NCBI GenBank assembly: GCA_009823395.1
Contig: CM020517.1
Location: forward strand, 13,315,001 to 13,379,000
Reading direction: 5' to 3'
From: Thamnaconus septentrionalis
Lineage: Eukaryota > Chordata > Actinopteri > Tetraodontiformes > Monacanthidae
DNA: 64,000 nucleotides
The notes below the pieces were generated by a model that saw only the letters and a list, made by a program, of their open reading frames with translations, ran no database searches and was not told the origin of the DNA. Each line of letters begins with the position of its first letter. Within the stretch, counting starts at the first letter, position 1. The position numbers and the translations under genes were made by a program. Below are positions 14,230 through 27,880 of the stretch, piece after piece.

Positions 14230-14620
14230 TTCCCCCTTATTGTCTCCGCACTGTGCGCAGCTTTACCCGGGTCCCAAATATGGCTCAGGAATAAGCCACT
14301 ATTAAATTCATTGCACATTTATATTTGATTAATATTTTAAACAAATCCCATGCATTTATTATGAGCCTGCCAATTTGCCCGTGCCTTTAACCCTCGCTCG
14401 GCTAAGCAGCTTATGATTCTGTGCCACAATTAATCACTGTAAACACTGTTTGCGCAACATTTACAGAGATTGCACATCCCTGGCCAGACAGTGGCTGCCG
14501 CCGGCGATTACAGGCAGCACGTCTGCGTTCATTCGGATCAGAACTGATTGATTACAATAATAACAGTGGCGTCACCGTGGCCTTTGCAGGTTTTCCATAT
14601 TTAGACACATGTAAACACGC
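14230..14620. promoter_or_regulatory. Candidate conserved non-coding element block
   Basis: This is complex sequence, neither simple repeat nor coding. It is dense in homeobox-like words (TGATTAATATT near 14325, TTAAT and GATTGATTACAATAATAA near 14545) and has balanced base composition, the usual look of vertebrate developmental enhancers. Conservation was not tested; this is a visual inference. Confidence 0.3.
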
Positions 14621-15049
14621 GGGGGGGGGGGGGAAGTCACCGCGGGGCTGGAATAGTGGACTCAAAGCCTAAATGACTGATATACAGCCACCGAGGCCCA
14701 GACACATATCTTATTCAGGAGCGGCACTCAGTTCCTCATAAAAATGTGTGGAGTTAATAATGTGCGAGCGCAGCCTCTGTCACTTTCACTGGGGGATGCA
14801 TTAAGCAGGCTGATGGACACTTTATGGCAGAAACATGGAGCTGCATTTATAACGCACACCAGCCGGCCGCCCCTCCCCGAGTCACCTTGCGCTCTCGTAA
14901 GACGTGGTACAACACTCCCTCTGTCATCCGTGATGGATTCCGCTCCCTCACGAGACAACAAGTATATCAGAAGCTTTTATTATTATTGCTTTCTTTCTGA
15001 AACGGAGATCCAATTTGAATGCGGGAAGAGCTCGACGCCGCCACATTTT

Positions 15050-15560
15050 TGACACTTAGTTTTTGTGAAAGACCAGATTTCTCCTCGGAGCTGGCCTTAG
15101 CCAGCTTTTTCCTCCCGTAGGTGGACGGTGAATATTTATGGCCCTCACATGTGGACCCTGGTACTGCTCCATTTTCAACTCTATATTTAGACACCGTGTC
15201 ACCGCGGAGCTGGCCCCGCCATTTGTCAAGTGTTCTCTTTCTTTCTTTGGAGTCTCGTCATTTCTCAAGACGTTGCAGCTAAATGTTCGTGTGCAGGTGG
15301 CAGAAAAAAATATTGACTGGGAGGTGGAAATCGTTCTGGAATTCACAGATTCCCCACGTTGTAGAGCGGCCTGGCCGATATCGCTGCCAAGTCTTGACAC
15401 GGTGAACTTTCCAAAGGCCCATTAACCAGTGCTAATCGTGTCAACACTTTTGGGAATTAATCAACCTAATCCCATTGGCGGGGAAAGTATCAGACCACTT
15501 AATTTGATCTAGCCGAGACCGAGGAAAGGAGGGATTTAAGCAGCTTTACCCACATGGCCT
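15050..15560. promoter_or_regulatory. Candidate conserved non-coding element block
   Basis: The interval combines repeat-free sequence with AT-core words: GAATATTTATGG near 15130, CTATATTTAGACACC near 15180, GGAATTAATCAACCTAATCC near 15454 and CACTTAATTTGATCTAG near 15496. ATATTTAGACAC also occurs at about 14599 and TATATTTAGACAC at about 59367, which hints at a shared binding word. No coding frame fits. Confidence 0.3.
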
Positions 15561-17337
15561 TGCTGTGCATTATTTGATTAACGTTTTTTTTTCCTTTTTG
15601 TCAAGGGTCAGTCGAGGCAATAGGGGACCTTTGACCACAGAGACATTGCGGGGAAGGAAGGACAGGAGGGAAAATAAAAACATAATAAAGTTTTATTAAG
15701 CCATTTTCCCCCAACCTTGATTCCAGGAAAACAGTCTTGCGTGAATAATTACCCTAGTAAAACCTCTACACAAGTCCGGATACAAGCGGTACATTTAGTC
15801 CTCTGCTTATAGCCTGCAGCAAAAACCCGTTCTAGCAGGAAGCTTCTCGCATGACCTTCTAGATGTTCGAAAGGGTGGTTAAAAAAAAAAGTCCATGTGA
15901 AGGTAGTCTCATTTTGTAACTCAAGTTAACAATTTGGATGTTTGTGCATTTGCAGAAAGAAACTGAACAGCAGCCCTACTCGAAAGACATTTTCCTTTTT
16001 CTTGGGTTACTTTTTATTGCAACTATATTTGGAACCAGTCACCTGGAGTTTGCCACTTTTTTCCTGGCAGTGGCTGATGACCGAGTTCCCCCCCAGGCCT
16101 GAGGCCGTGCTGCGAGCCTTCGTCTCAGAGCTTGCAGCAGAGCAGCACATTACGGCTAACAACCTCCCGTTCACCACCTGGCTCAGGAGCCGCGTGATGA
16201 CGGCGTGCGCCGTCCTGTTAAGAGCCGAGAGTCGGCGGTGAGTAAAGACGGTGGTGGGCGGGCAATCAAATAAATAAGAGATCCAGCGGAAACGCTGTCA
16301 GGCGGGCAGATAATCCCTGCAAAGGAGTCACTTAGGAGCAAGAACAAAAACCCTTTCATGCGGCGCAGTTTGTTTACCATAATATGATGCTATCAGACTC
16401 CTCTGGAATTAATTGCAGAGCAACGCCGCTTTATTTCCCCTTGGTTCTTTGTGGAGGTCTGAGAGTGCAGCAGCTCCGTACATGAAAGGAAACAAATTTA
16501 TTGCCCTCTTACAGCCACGGGAAATGAGTCCGATTCCTACGGCAGGCTGTCATAATGAAAAACATAATAGTTGGCAAATGCCAACATTGTGCGAGGCAAT
16601 TTCATTAAAGCGGCCAGAAAGTTGCACGGTGTGTGACTTCTCAAGGTGCTTCCCCCAATCGAAACGGAGTTGGTTGGCGACCGTGTCTCAAGTGCCGGAT
16701 GTGCTCGGAGTCCTCAGGGGCTGACGATCGCAAAAAATGCAAAAAAATGTCCCAACGACACAGCTGAATCACAATATGTGTCGAATTAGCAGAAAGTGGC
16801 CCATCAGGAGGGGAGAGGTCGGAGTCTGTCATCCACGCTCTCCAGGTGGAAACACTTTCGCTTGCAGACGTTTTCCAGGTATGGGGGGAAGAAAAAAAGA
16901 AAGAAAGGCGAGACACTCTGCTCCGGAGAGATCCAGCCTGGAGCCGCGGCGGTAGTTAGTGCCCATCATAATTGGACTTCCTGTCAAGGGAGGAGGGCAG
17001 ACGAGGACGGCGGAGGAAGTCTGTCATCCTTGCTGCTCAACTCTGCAGAAAAACGCAGCGCGCGCCAGATTAATGGAATCCTTGCCGGCAAGATTTTAAA
17101 ACTCTCGCCCTTCTCCCCAAAAGATAATTTATTTGGACAACCGAGTCGCTTCCCCGGTGAGGGATGAGGTTGTACCCCCCCCTCCTTCCCCACCTCCACT
17201 ACCCCACATCCCCCAACGCCGCCGATCGTTAATGTAATGGATGCTGTGTGATGTGGCGACGGCTTGCCAGATGTCACAGTTGCAAAAAACAAACAAAAAA
17301 AGCAAACAGATGATAGAACACGATAGCCGGCGTCATT

Positions 17338-17522
17338 AGCTGCATTTCCATTACAGTTTTTTGCAAAATCAAAGCAATATTTCTAAAGTTTGAACAAAGT
17401 GCAATTGCGATTTGCAGGTGTTTGCATTGAATGGTGTGAAGCGCATAAGTCGTAAAATCTTGTCTCGCGAGATATGAATACTAAAGGTTTTGCGCAATTG
17501 TAGGGGTAATGGAAATGCAGCT
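17338..17522. mobile_element. Short MITE with terminal inverted repeats
   Basis: The left end reads GCTGCATTTCCATTAC and the right end reads GTAATGGAAATGCAGC, an exact 16-base inverted repeat about 185 bases apart. Internal words (TGCAATTGCGATTTGCAGGTG, GTGTGAAGCGCATAAGTCG) recur in the longer elements at 37680-38165 and 42236-42634, so this is a deleted member of the same family. Confidence 0.75.
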
Positions 17523-19605
17523 GTTGTTTACATTATCGATTTCAACTACAAATGGTGCTTTCTCTTTCGATAAGGATGCTACGTGCACATGCTGGGGGGG
17601 TTTAGAAATTTATTCCCCAGGATGTGACAACGTTGCGCTAATGAGCAGGGTGTTGAGTCTGTGGGATAGCATCCGCAGGTAGATCAGGTGATGACTCAGC
17701 CAAGCGCGACGCTCCCACTCGCGAGCAAGTGGCTCCATTCACACGCGTCGTTACCCTGATAAGAGAGGAAACGGTGTCCCTCGAATGTGTCCTGAAAGCT
17801 GCCAGCCAGCGCAGCGTGTTGCTTTGCGCCTCAGGATTTTCAAGTAAACCTGTTTCTCCTTTTTGTTTTGTTCTGTTTTGTTTTGTTCTGTCTTGTTTTT
17901 TTTTTTTGAGGAGGATTTGGCACCGCATCCTTGTTTTATTCTGGGTTGAATAAGAGCTCAGACAAAGCCAGATTGCCTCAGTCTTGCCATTGGTTGGCGT
18001 TGCTGCTGTGGACGGGCTATAAATAGGCGTATCGTATGGGAGCCGCTGCAGGTTAGGCAGAGGAGGCTCTGCTCTGCCGAGGGCCGCTGTGACTCACCGC
18101 CCCGTCTCTTCGGATTATGTCAGTCACCTGCCGCCTGCACCTGTCTCTGTACCCCACCCCCCCCCCCCACCACCACCTCCACCACCACAGCCTGAAGCAC
18201 AACAACCTCTCTTCAGATATCCTTTATTATTGAGGAAGCGCGGAAAAAAACAATGCAGACCGTACAACGGGCTTGTGGATCACTGGCCTCCAAATCCTCT
18301 TCAAATCCTCCAGTCTGTCTTTTAGGGCCCATCTGAGTGTCTCTAGGTGGAGGGTATCAGCTGGAATCATTTTCCAGTGGCTGAAAGATGGCAGTTCTTT
18401 CTCCTTTTAACGTTGCGGAATCAATTTCTTCGCACGAAGAAAACTATAGGACATTTTGACACGACGAGCATCTGCCGACAGCATCAGGCTCCACTTGTAC
18501 TTTCAACATTTTTGTAAAAGAAAGAAAAGATCCCCAACCAGAACCCCTGTAATCTTTGGCCACAGCACAAAGCTATGCTGTAAGTCGGCTTCTGTGCCAA
18601 GCACAACAACCTGACATGGCCTGCCTCCGTGTGCAAAATAGGCTGGGAGCAGTGAGCAAATTCGCTGTTAAGCAGTTATTTTCTAAATTCGGAATACTGT
18701 TATCTTTACGTTGCCTGACAACGATGTGTTTTTCGCAAGCAGCGCCGCCAACTTGGAGCTGCTTCATCACCGCTGCTGTGAAAAGAAAAGAAAAATTCTT
18801 CAACTACGAACATCTAAGATTTCAACCCTGAATTGGAGCCCATCCATGAGTTAGCTTCCTTAATGCATAAAGAGGAGAGAGGCACAAGAGTGAGATGCCA
18901 TCAGAAATCACAGACAACCAGGAAGAAGACGCTGCTTTGCATTAAATCCACTAGCTGCCGCTAAAGTGATTAGCAGAGACGCTGCTTTTAATGGCAGGTT
19001 CATCAGAACCCTTTTAGCTTCTTGCACCAATAGAAAGCCTCATCAAGTAAAAGCATTAGAGACATTTTTTTGCTGAGACTTACTCTCCCTCCGTGGTTGC
19101 CGCAGTGCTGCTACTGAAGACTAAGACATCGGCCCAGAAACATAAAGACGGAACTATAATGAGGCTCAACAGTTTTAAAAACGAGAGTAGCTCTCCTGCT
19201 GCTGGACTGTCGCTGACTCGATACACTTGACAACAAAAACCGTGAAGCTGTTCCTTTTTTTTTTTTTTTTTTTGCAAACCCTGCGTTTTGCGAGCATCGT
19301 AAAAGCCCCCGTCCTTCTCCTCCTCCTCCTCCTCCTCCTCCTCCACACCTCCTCTGATTGGAATCAACAGCCGCTCAGTCCCAAATGATCGCCTCCCCCC
19401 ACCCCCACCACACTTAATGATCTTCTCCTGGCTGTAATTTCAGGTGGCTTTATTATCTGAGCCTTGGCAGGCTGCCGCTTCGGTCCCTTCATTTAAAAGG
19501 CTGTTTTCGCTGCACAGCCAGCCACTGTGGCTGCTGTTTTCCAATAATAAACTATACAAGTGACCAGAGAATTCCTGCGGGTGTCCAAAGGTCAGGGAGG
19601 AGTTG

Positions 19606-19606
<1 letters not shown>

Positions 19607-19668
<62 letters not shown>
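19607..19668 (+). repeat. (TG)n microsatellite, about 31 units
   Basis: This is an uninterrupted TG dinucleotide array. It creates a histidine/threonine-alternating tail on the long minus-strand open frame that spans it. Confidence 0.98.
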
Positions 19669-19669
<1 letters not shown>

Positions 19670-22012
19670 CATCTCAGTTCCTAAAGCCTCTAATAGGCCC
19701 GCAGGAAGTGTTGAGCATTTCACAGAAACAATTTGGATGCTGTTGGACGCCGCGTGATGCCTCCCTGTCAATGGTGGCTCTGTAGGACGCATGTTGACTC
19801 GGACGGACATGAAAGAGAATCGATGCTCACATGTGTAACCCCCTGGGAGACGTGTAATCATCGGCAGCGCAGCAGCAGCAGCGGGAGAAGAAAGAAGAAG
19901 AAGCGAGAGAAGAGGAGAGATGGATTTGTGGAACTGCTCAATCCTATTAAGAACCTCGCGCCGTGGCACCTCGGAATGACCCGCGTGCTCCCCCGTTTTA
20001 ACTCCGCCATTTATCCCGGCGCAGGTGTCCACTGCAATAGACCTGTCGATGCGGTGGGAGAGGATCGCTGCTCTGTATTTTTCATCCCGCGACTTTACGG
20101 CCGCTCTCTTATTGCGCGACAGGACCCTCTTTCCCTCTCTATTTTTACCCCAAGAGGATAATAGGAGGGATGATCTAGAGTCAGGGAAGACGACGCTAGC
20201 AGTGTAGCCGTTCAAAAACGGACGCTGTGCGAGAAAGTGTGTGCAGCCGATGGGGCGGGAAAGCTCCCCTCCTACCACTCCCCCCAACGAAGTCGGCCCG
20301 AGCGCCGATGGAGCCTGACAACATGTCTGCGCTGTAATTGATGCTGCTTTCCTTGTTAGGCTGAATAGTAAATGTCTCGCTATGCATAATTCATCTGAGA
20401 TCCGGTATTTGTGGGACTCCACGTTACCGCGTCGGCTCTTCTGCTGCACCGACGTGGAGATGGAAACAGAGGGAGGTGGCATCACAGCTATTGCTCGGCT
20501 ATAGCGATCAAGCTCTTTCCAGGCAGAGGCATCTTGAAAAGCTCTGATACTGATTGATCTCGTCGGTTGAGACCTGTATTGATTAAGCAAGTCGTTGATT
20601 AAGTGTCTTTTAAGAAGGAAGAGGCAGGATCTTCAGCCCAGGGGGTTCAGTTGTGGCAAAAAGCTGGAAGCCTTTGAGTGAGCGGCCACATCATCAAGTT
20701 AAAGTGCCGTTGACTGTCACATCCTGAAGGATGCAAAATTTGTCCCCCACGTCTGACCTATTCCCCGAGTCACTAATTAAATGAAATGCAACTCAAAAGA
20801 AGAGAAAAAATGCCTGAATTAATCACATGAAAAAGGGTACTCGGTGTGTCAGCCTTTAATCACTGGTTTCTATAAAGCATTAACTCTGATTCAAACAAAA
20901 CTAAAACCACATTAATCAAGCGTACACACACTTTATTGCAAACCATTTTCAAATTTTGCATTTTCCTCAAAGCTTCCTATGCCAACCGCATCTTGATGCC
21001 AATTTAAAGGTATGGCGGGTGCGGTTAAAAGGTTATGCGGGTGCACCAAGTGACTGGGTGAAAACAAGGTTTGTCCAGTCACCACCCTAAGTGCCTCCCC
21101 TTGAATAATCGCTGTCTTAATCAGAAGGACGCGTGAAATAAATCCAAACCTATTTGGATGCATTCCATCTGGCGAGTGCAGAAAGTGTTGATGTTAACTG
21201 AACGGGTCACACCCAGCGCTGAAAAGGTCTACACTGTGATGCACATGGAAATGTCAGACACAGAAAATTAGTCCACGGAACACATGGCGGGGATGGGGGG
21301 GGAGAGCTGCTGGAGGTATACATATTTTATCGCCATATCCATATTTTATTGAAGCGCTCATTACATTGAGTGATGGCCAGGATGGCGATTTAATCAGGCC
21401 CCTTTCTCATCTCTCATTCGTTTGGTAATGACCCGTTCCTCGCTTGACATTGAGGCGGAGGTGGACGCTGTTTGACCGCCGGTACGACGGCGGACTGTCA
21501 CGGAGGACGGGAGATACCGGTGTCATTATTAATGGCAGGCTAAAAGGAAGGAGTGGCCTGAGCGTCTCAGGCGGGTCGTGTTTTTAAAATGAGACATCGT
21601 TGCTCCCTCAGGTTTTTCCAAAAGTGACGTCAGCGGGCTACTTCTATCGTTAGCAAGCTGAAGTCTCAGATTCCAAGGTTAGTGACGCGCACAAGTTTAA
21701 AAAGTGTTAAAACGTCACAACCTGCTTCAAAATGTTTTATTTTCTTTGTTTTTCTTTATGTTTGTGGTGACACTGGTGTTCAAAAAAAACAAACAAAGGG
21801 GGCAAAGTAATTTATGCAAGAAGCTTCATCCAGCTCAACGCAAAATGTCAAGTCAGCGATTACGTGCGACTTCCACCAGCCAACATGGCCCTAATGCTAT
21901 ATTTACACAGCGTGTGCTATAAAGGGATCGCGGTGAGCGGAACATTACATAACATGAAAAAAACCCATCAGCATCAGCATGACAAATTGAGTAGCTCGCC
22001 ACCTACATGGAG

Positions 22013-22014
<2 letters not shown>

Positions 22015-22083
<69 letters not shown>
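22015..22083 (+). repeat. (TG)n microsatellite, about 34 units
   Basis: This is an uninterrupted TG dinucleotide array in intergenic sequence, likely polymorphic. Confidence 0.98.
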
Positions 22084-22084
<1 letters not shown>

Positions 22085-22954
22085 TGAGGTACTGTATGTA
22101 AAAATGATAAGTCCTACATACAGTATAGGCGCACTGTACCTTGGCTGCATCCAGAAAGAGGACGGTGTGGCCGTCTGAGAAATGTTTTCAGATCGTGATG
22201 TCTTTAGCTTGTTATGTGCACGCATCCATGGGGTGAAGTGGTGAACCTGTGCTAGCCGACTGCTAACTGTGCGATTAAAGCCTCTGGCTCGCCGCCACGT
22301 GACTGTTCCCTAAAGTGCACACTTGCTTGCCAAGTTAAATTGGCCGGCCAATACAGCAAAGATCGCAAAGCCAAGGGGAGAGACTTGTTTTTATCAGAAG
22401 TGCTTGGTTTTTCTTTGAGATATAGTCGTAGGCAATCAAAACACACATGCTCAGCTAGGGGAATATGATTGAGATGTCGCCCGACGCTCCCCGACAACTT
22501 CAAGTCTGCGTGATCTTGAAATGAATCGTGTCAGAGCGACAGTTGTCACGAGCCCCAATGCTCAACTCCAGCACGTCCATCTTGTCAAACTCAAACAGAG
22601 CGTGTTATTTTAAAGGGGGAAACCGGATAGAAGCAGCTGCCACTGTGTTACAAACGCAGGCTGCTGCTCGAGACAGCCGCCGTCTATCAGAGCGGCATTT
22701 TCGCTCAGACGGAAGAACAAAGAACGGTGCCGAAACCTTTTGTTGTCGCCCGACGCTGAACTGGCTTTGGCAAGACTTGAGTTGAAAAAATGCCCAAGCG
22801 TAGCGGTAAGCCAGGGTGTTCATGCGTGGCTCTCGAGCACCGACAGGAAGCCTCCGACCTTTCTAAACTGGTGGCTTGTTTTGCCTCCCTTGAAAAAGTG
22901 ATTTACGGTAACCCAGACGGACACATCAGAAGGCGGCTCGTCCAGAGTGTAACT

Positions 22955-23055
22955 CCGCCTTCGTTCATCCTAGGACAGCTGGGATAGGCTCACGATACAC
23001 CTGCGACCCTGAGTGTAGGAGAAACAGTGGTTAAAAAAAAAAAAAAGGTGGATGG
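22955..23055 (+). repeat. 3' part of a SINE-like fish repeat
   Basis: The words GGACAGCTGGGATAGGCTC, TGCGACCCTGAGTG, a poly-A run and GGTGGATGGA match the tail of the same repeat that is present more fully at 42075-42745 and 57575-57790. Confidence 0.7.
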
Positions 23056-26000
23056 ACACATCAGAAGGATTTAGAAGAGAAGACTGTTGTATGGCGTGCC
23101 AAGTTGTAATCGCTCAACAGCAGAAGCAGAAGAAGACGACTTTGACCACACCGTTTATTTCCTGCCAATTATCATCTCTCAAAAATAGAATTTTGAATGA
23201 ACTGGATCCATAATCCAGTTCAAAGAATGTTTCAAAGAATGAAAGTGCTGGTCAGGCAGAACGAACCAGTCTGCATATTCCCCTTATATTATTTTGAAAG
23301 TTGTAAGTCAATATCCTGCATGCGGCTTTAAATCCACTATACAGTGTTGGCAACAGAGATCTATAAATGATGAGCTCCAGCAGCCTTGTGGCTGCCTTGT
23401 GTTTTTTGCTCATTATTTTTGGTTGTTCCTTCCCTCCCCCGTCCACTTCACTCTTAACTTTCTCTTGCAAGGAACTCTTGCAAGTCATTGCAACATTTCT
23501 CGGTCTCAATAGCACGTCCCACATATGTAGGTTTTTGTTGTACGGCTCTAAATAAAGCAAACAGCAACAGAAGAAAACTAGATATCGACCTGAAGTGCAC
23601 GTCTTTTAAGGTTCGGCCCCTTTAGTTTGTGTGCTTTACTCCACCACTCTCTGCTCCCAGAGGGACATGACAGTTCCACGTTTCCCTGACACGCCAGGAG
23701 AACGGTTCCCACGCGCATTGTGATGTATAAATGAAGAGCTGCAGCAGCTGTCAGCTTGCATTAAGTGTGGCCGCGGCCTTAGAAGGATCTGCCGCTGCTG
23801 TAGAAGCTCTAGGAGGTCAGGCAGCAGCGGACCCGGACTCTCCAACAGTGGTTTCTCCAATATCATTGTGTTTAGTCCAAAAATTTCAACATCTGTGCGA
23901 CAAAACAACCCGGGTGACATCTTTCAAACTCCACGGTACTGTTGTGAGGGGAGGTGGCCGCGGCACGAATGGTCGCACTTGAGGGATTCCCAGTGAGAGC
24001 CACACGTCAAATCACTTTAATGGGAACAATCGGCCACTCCCTGATGGCAAAGAATTGTGTCTGATGTGCTTAACCTCTTTCGGGATGACTCACGTGAACT
24101 TGTGCAAGAACTTGTGGTGGAGTCCAGGAAGTCAGTGGGTTAGTTCCTCTTGAGAGGGGTGAGCATTTCAGCATTTCAGGAGCAGCACCTTTTTTCTTAC
24201 GATAGGCAAGCGTCTTGTACTGTAATCTACACCCAGAAAGCCATGGTAACTTGTGGTTAGCTTGACATAAACAGGATAAGCTGTTTAGCTTCTTCCCGAT
24301 GTACAATCTAAGAAGAGACAGAGACGTTGCACATTAATACTTTGCACGCCTAAAATCACCCCCTTTTAGCCAGGAAAAGACGGAAACAAGGATGAAACAT
24401 GTGAGCTAGCTTTGCTCTCAGAAGGCGGTTTCTCCCTCATTTGGGTTTGTTTACCGCACTGAGGCAGGACTGCCAGCTCCTCAATACATGGTTGCTCATA
24501 ATGGTGAAATGAAGTCACTTCTCACCTTCAATGCCTTCTCTCAAAGGGCGTCCATCTTGCGTGACCCAGAAACAAAGGAACAGATGTGTACGAGAAAATT
24601 ATGTGGCAGCATTTTCCAAACGATCCCTTTTTCTGCTAACCTTCCAGGAGAAGACAATGGCGAATGGGCGAAATGTGGAACAGTGCAATTTGGGGAAAAT
24701 AAGCAAGTAATAAATAGAAAAAACCCCCGTGACCCTGAATAGGAATAAGCGGGCATAGAAGATGAAAGAATGAATGAATAAATAGAAAAAACATCTGTGT
24801 CTGAGGCTAAAGCTTAAGGCTAGAGGAACAGGAGTCAGCTGTTCCACCTAGCTCAAACATTAGCAGCCCTGACTAAGAGAGCTGTCCCCTGGCTTTAATA
24901 CCCTTAGAGAAGTTTTTTTAATGATCTTTCCCAGTTTAATGATTATGAACAGTGACCCTAATGGGAATACCGGAGCTTCACTTAAGAATATATGGTTAAA
25001 CATCCCGTCAGTAACATTAAGCAGCAACCGTGAGACTCCTCCCGCTCTGTTGTTTCCGTGCGCGTGCGTTAAAAGGGGAACTGACGAGGCCAGGGCGCCA
25101 TTCGTCTTTTGAAAAAAGCGCCTGTCCTCTTCAATTTTCTACCTTTGGATCCGACCTTCGGCAAGAAGGAAGAAGAAATTATGGATCCGTCGCTACTTAT
25201 GGCCTTTAGCTGATGTATAGTCGCCGAGCGCGGGTAAGAGGTATCAGCGCTTTCTCTCCGCCGTGACCAGCCAAGTACATATATCACTTTTTCCTCAAGG
25301 CACTTTGGGCCGAGGTGGGCCGAGCAGATGTCCTTACAGTATGTCGAGGGCCATCGGACAAATCAACAGAGGGTGGCCAACCGGCTGCCAGAAAGCTGAC
25401 TCGCATGCAGCCTGCTGGCCTTCATTAAGGTCCTGTGGCTACTCGGACGCACGGGACCGATGTTGCATGGGAAACGAGCAGGCTCGCCAGTGTTTGCACG
25501 GTGTCCATCAGAAATGATAACTGCAGCCTCGCGATGTTGCTTTCACAGCACCGTAATTCAGGTGAAGTTTTTGATTTTGGCGTGCTGCAGTGGATTTTAC
25601 AAGCCCGCCGAAGGTCCTCTGGTAAAGCCGTTAAATCAAGAAACTGGAAATGTCGGCCTAAATCGGAGCCTAATCACAGATTTAATCCACCGGGGAGAGG
25701 GGGCATAACGGGATACGACACACATCTTGCTGCGACTCTGTGATAGTTTGGCTTTTTATGGGGACACATTCCAGGGACGAGCAGCCGTTACCGCAGATGA
25801 CGCGTTTAATCACAGGGAGCGCAATATGTTGGGTGTAAACCTTGCGTTGCGTTAGGAAATTTGTTGCCTTCATTTTTTTTTCCACTTTGTATCTGTAGAG
25901 GATGTCTGTGATTAATCCGTCTTTGCCGGAATGCACATATTGGAGCGAGCTACTGCCGCTTTGAGATGTGCAAATATGTTAACCACCGGTGGCCCCTTAA

Positions 26001-26920
26001 AATGAGGTGCAGCAGCTGTTAAAGCTTTGCCTGGCCTCGTGGAAAAAAACAAAACACTAAAGAAAACACAAAAGAAATTGATTGAAATTATCTCTGATCT
26101 ATGAAATTAAACATCGGATCAATCAGTCAATCGCAAAGAGGCCAGTTGTCCTGGTTGTAGGTGATGATTTGAGTGATATAGTTTAAAGTGATGAAGCGAA
26201 ACAGATCGTATTAGAGCTTCTGTTTGGCCACTTGTTTGGTTTTAACTACTTATCTTGTAGGCGTATCACAAATATTCCTTTTGTAAGTTTTATAGTGGGC
26301 AGGTAGGAAGACCTGCAGATTCTACACAGTTTAACACCTGCACATGTCCAACAAATCTGATGGTCTCAAATCTTTTAGCACGAACCCTGATACAGTGAAA
26401 TGAAATTCTTTGTTTATTATTATTATCATCATTATCATCATCATCATTATTATTATTCTCTATTCTTTTAACATTACACATAAACAGCAATCTCTGACAC
26501 CTGCATCAGAGGCAGAATAGGTTGTCCAGTCTCAGTTTCAGTCTCCAATCTCTGTTGTCCATTATCTGCACATCTACAGTGCTCGGTGTTTTGGAGTTGT
26601 TGTCGTGAATCGCGGACAGAGTTTCCCATCAGGTGAGTGGGTGTCTGACTGTGTCCCGCTGCCCGACAAAGGCGGAGCTGGATGTTTAGTGGGCTGCGGT
26701 ATTGGACCGTCTCGGTTTCCAGCATGGTTTTCTCACCTTAAAAACAATTTTTTTTGGAGGAGGGAAATTCACTCTCCCTTCTGCTCCGTCTCTCCTCGCT
26801 CTCCTGTTTATCCCTTGCAAGGCTTTGCCTCACTCCCTCGCCTTGATCTCGCCGCTGCACTGTTGAGGTTCTGCAGATTGTCGAGGCAGCTCTGGTCGCT
26901 CCAGCACTGCGGCAGTTTTA

Positions 26921-26925
<5 letters not shown>

Positions 26926-26966
<41 letters not shown>
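26926..26966 (+). repeat. (CA)n microsatellite
   Basis: A plain CA array of about 20 units in intergenic sequence. Confidence 0.97.
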
Positions 26967-26969
<3 letters not shown>

Positions 26970-27719
26970 GCACACACCTACTTAAAAAGAAGAAGAGAGA
27001 AATAAATCTTTCATTTTTTTTGCTGTTTGCCTTGAGGATTTCTAGAAATTCACACCCTGTCATGGACGAGTCACTCATGTCAACTGACGTGATGCAATTC
27101 AAGTCGCTCCACGATGTCGCAACTTTCTCTCCCCACTCTGGACGAAATCAGCCCCATTCATAGGCGATCTGCGGTTCCATTCAGCCGATGTGTCCCCAAC
27201 ATGATGCAACATAATTTCGGGGCGGAAACAGATTTTTTTTCTTTTCTTTGCATTCATCCGCAAGTTTCCACCCAAGTGCATCGCAGAGGAGGTAGAGAAG
27301 CAGCAAGGATTTAAAAAAATCACTCGTAACTCACTCTGACAGCCACGCTGGTGGGTCGTATATTTACATAAATCTCACATTATCTAAACAACACGTGACT
27401 GCAAGCTGCATTCCGTTTCCTTAGCTCTGCCGTTTATTATTTATGCTGTGAGGCGAACAAGTCATGGGGACGAGTTTTTACATTCTTTATTCATTCATTT
27501 CTTTCTTTCTTTCTTTCTTTATGTTCAGATTTCAACTCTATGATCTTTGCTTCACTGTCTCAATTTTTAATGAATTTCATTACAAAACATATTGTTTTAT
27601 GGATCAGGAAAACGGATGTAGTGGACCAATAACCCTCAGCTGCTCTGGACAAAAAATGATGACGACTCTGCTGCTAAAGTGCTGCAGAATTGTGGGATTG
27701 CAAAATTTGGTGGTAGTGT

Positions 27720-27880
27720 TGGCTCAGTCTTGACCGGTTTTGATCAAAAATCCCAAGTTGGCCCAGTCCGAGACCAAGACAAGACCAAGTGAAAATGTCT
27801 CAGAGTCTGAGACGAGAATGAGACCTTTAAAAAGTGGTCTTGAGACCTCGACCAATCCTGAATACTACAACACTAGTGTG
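27720..27880. repeat. Dispersed GAGACCAAGACAAGACC-type repeat
   Basis: The block carries CCGAGACCAAGACAAGACCA and ends in TACTACAACACTA. A reverse-oriented relative lies at about 36780-36870 in rasgrp1 intron 11 sequence, with GTCTTGGTCTCGG and the same CTACAACACTACTC end. The family is unnamed to me. Confidence 0.55.

Noticed and set aside
18089..18325. Plus-strand frame with a polyproline run
   Set aside because: The proline run comes from a C-rich simple tract. No splice or homology support.
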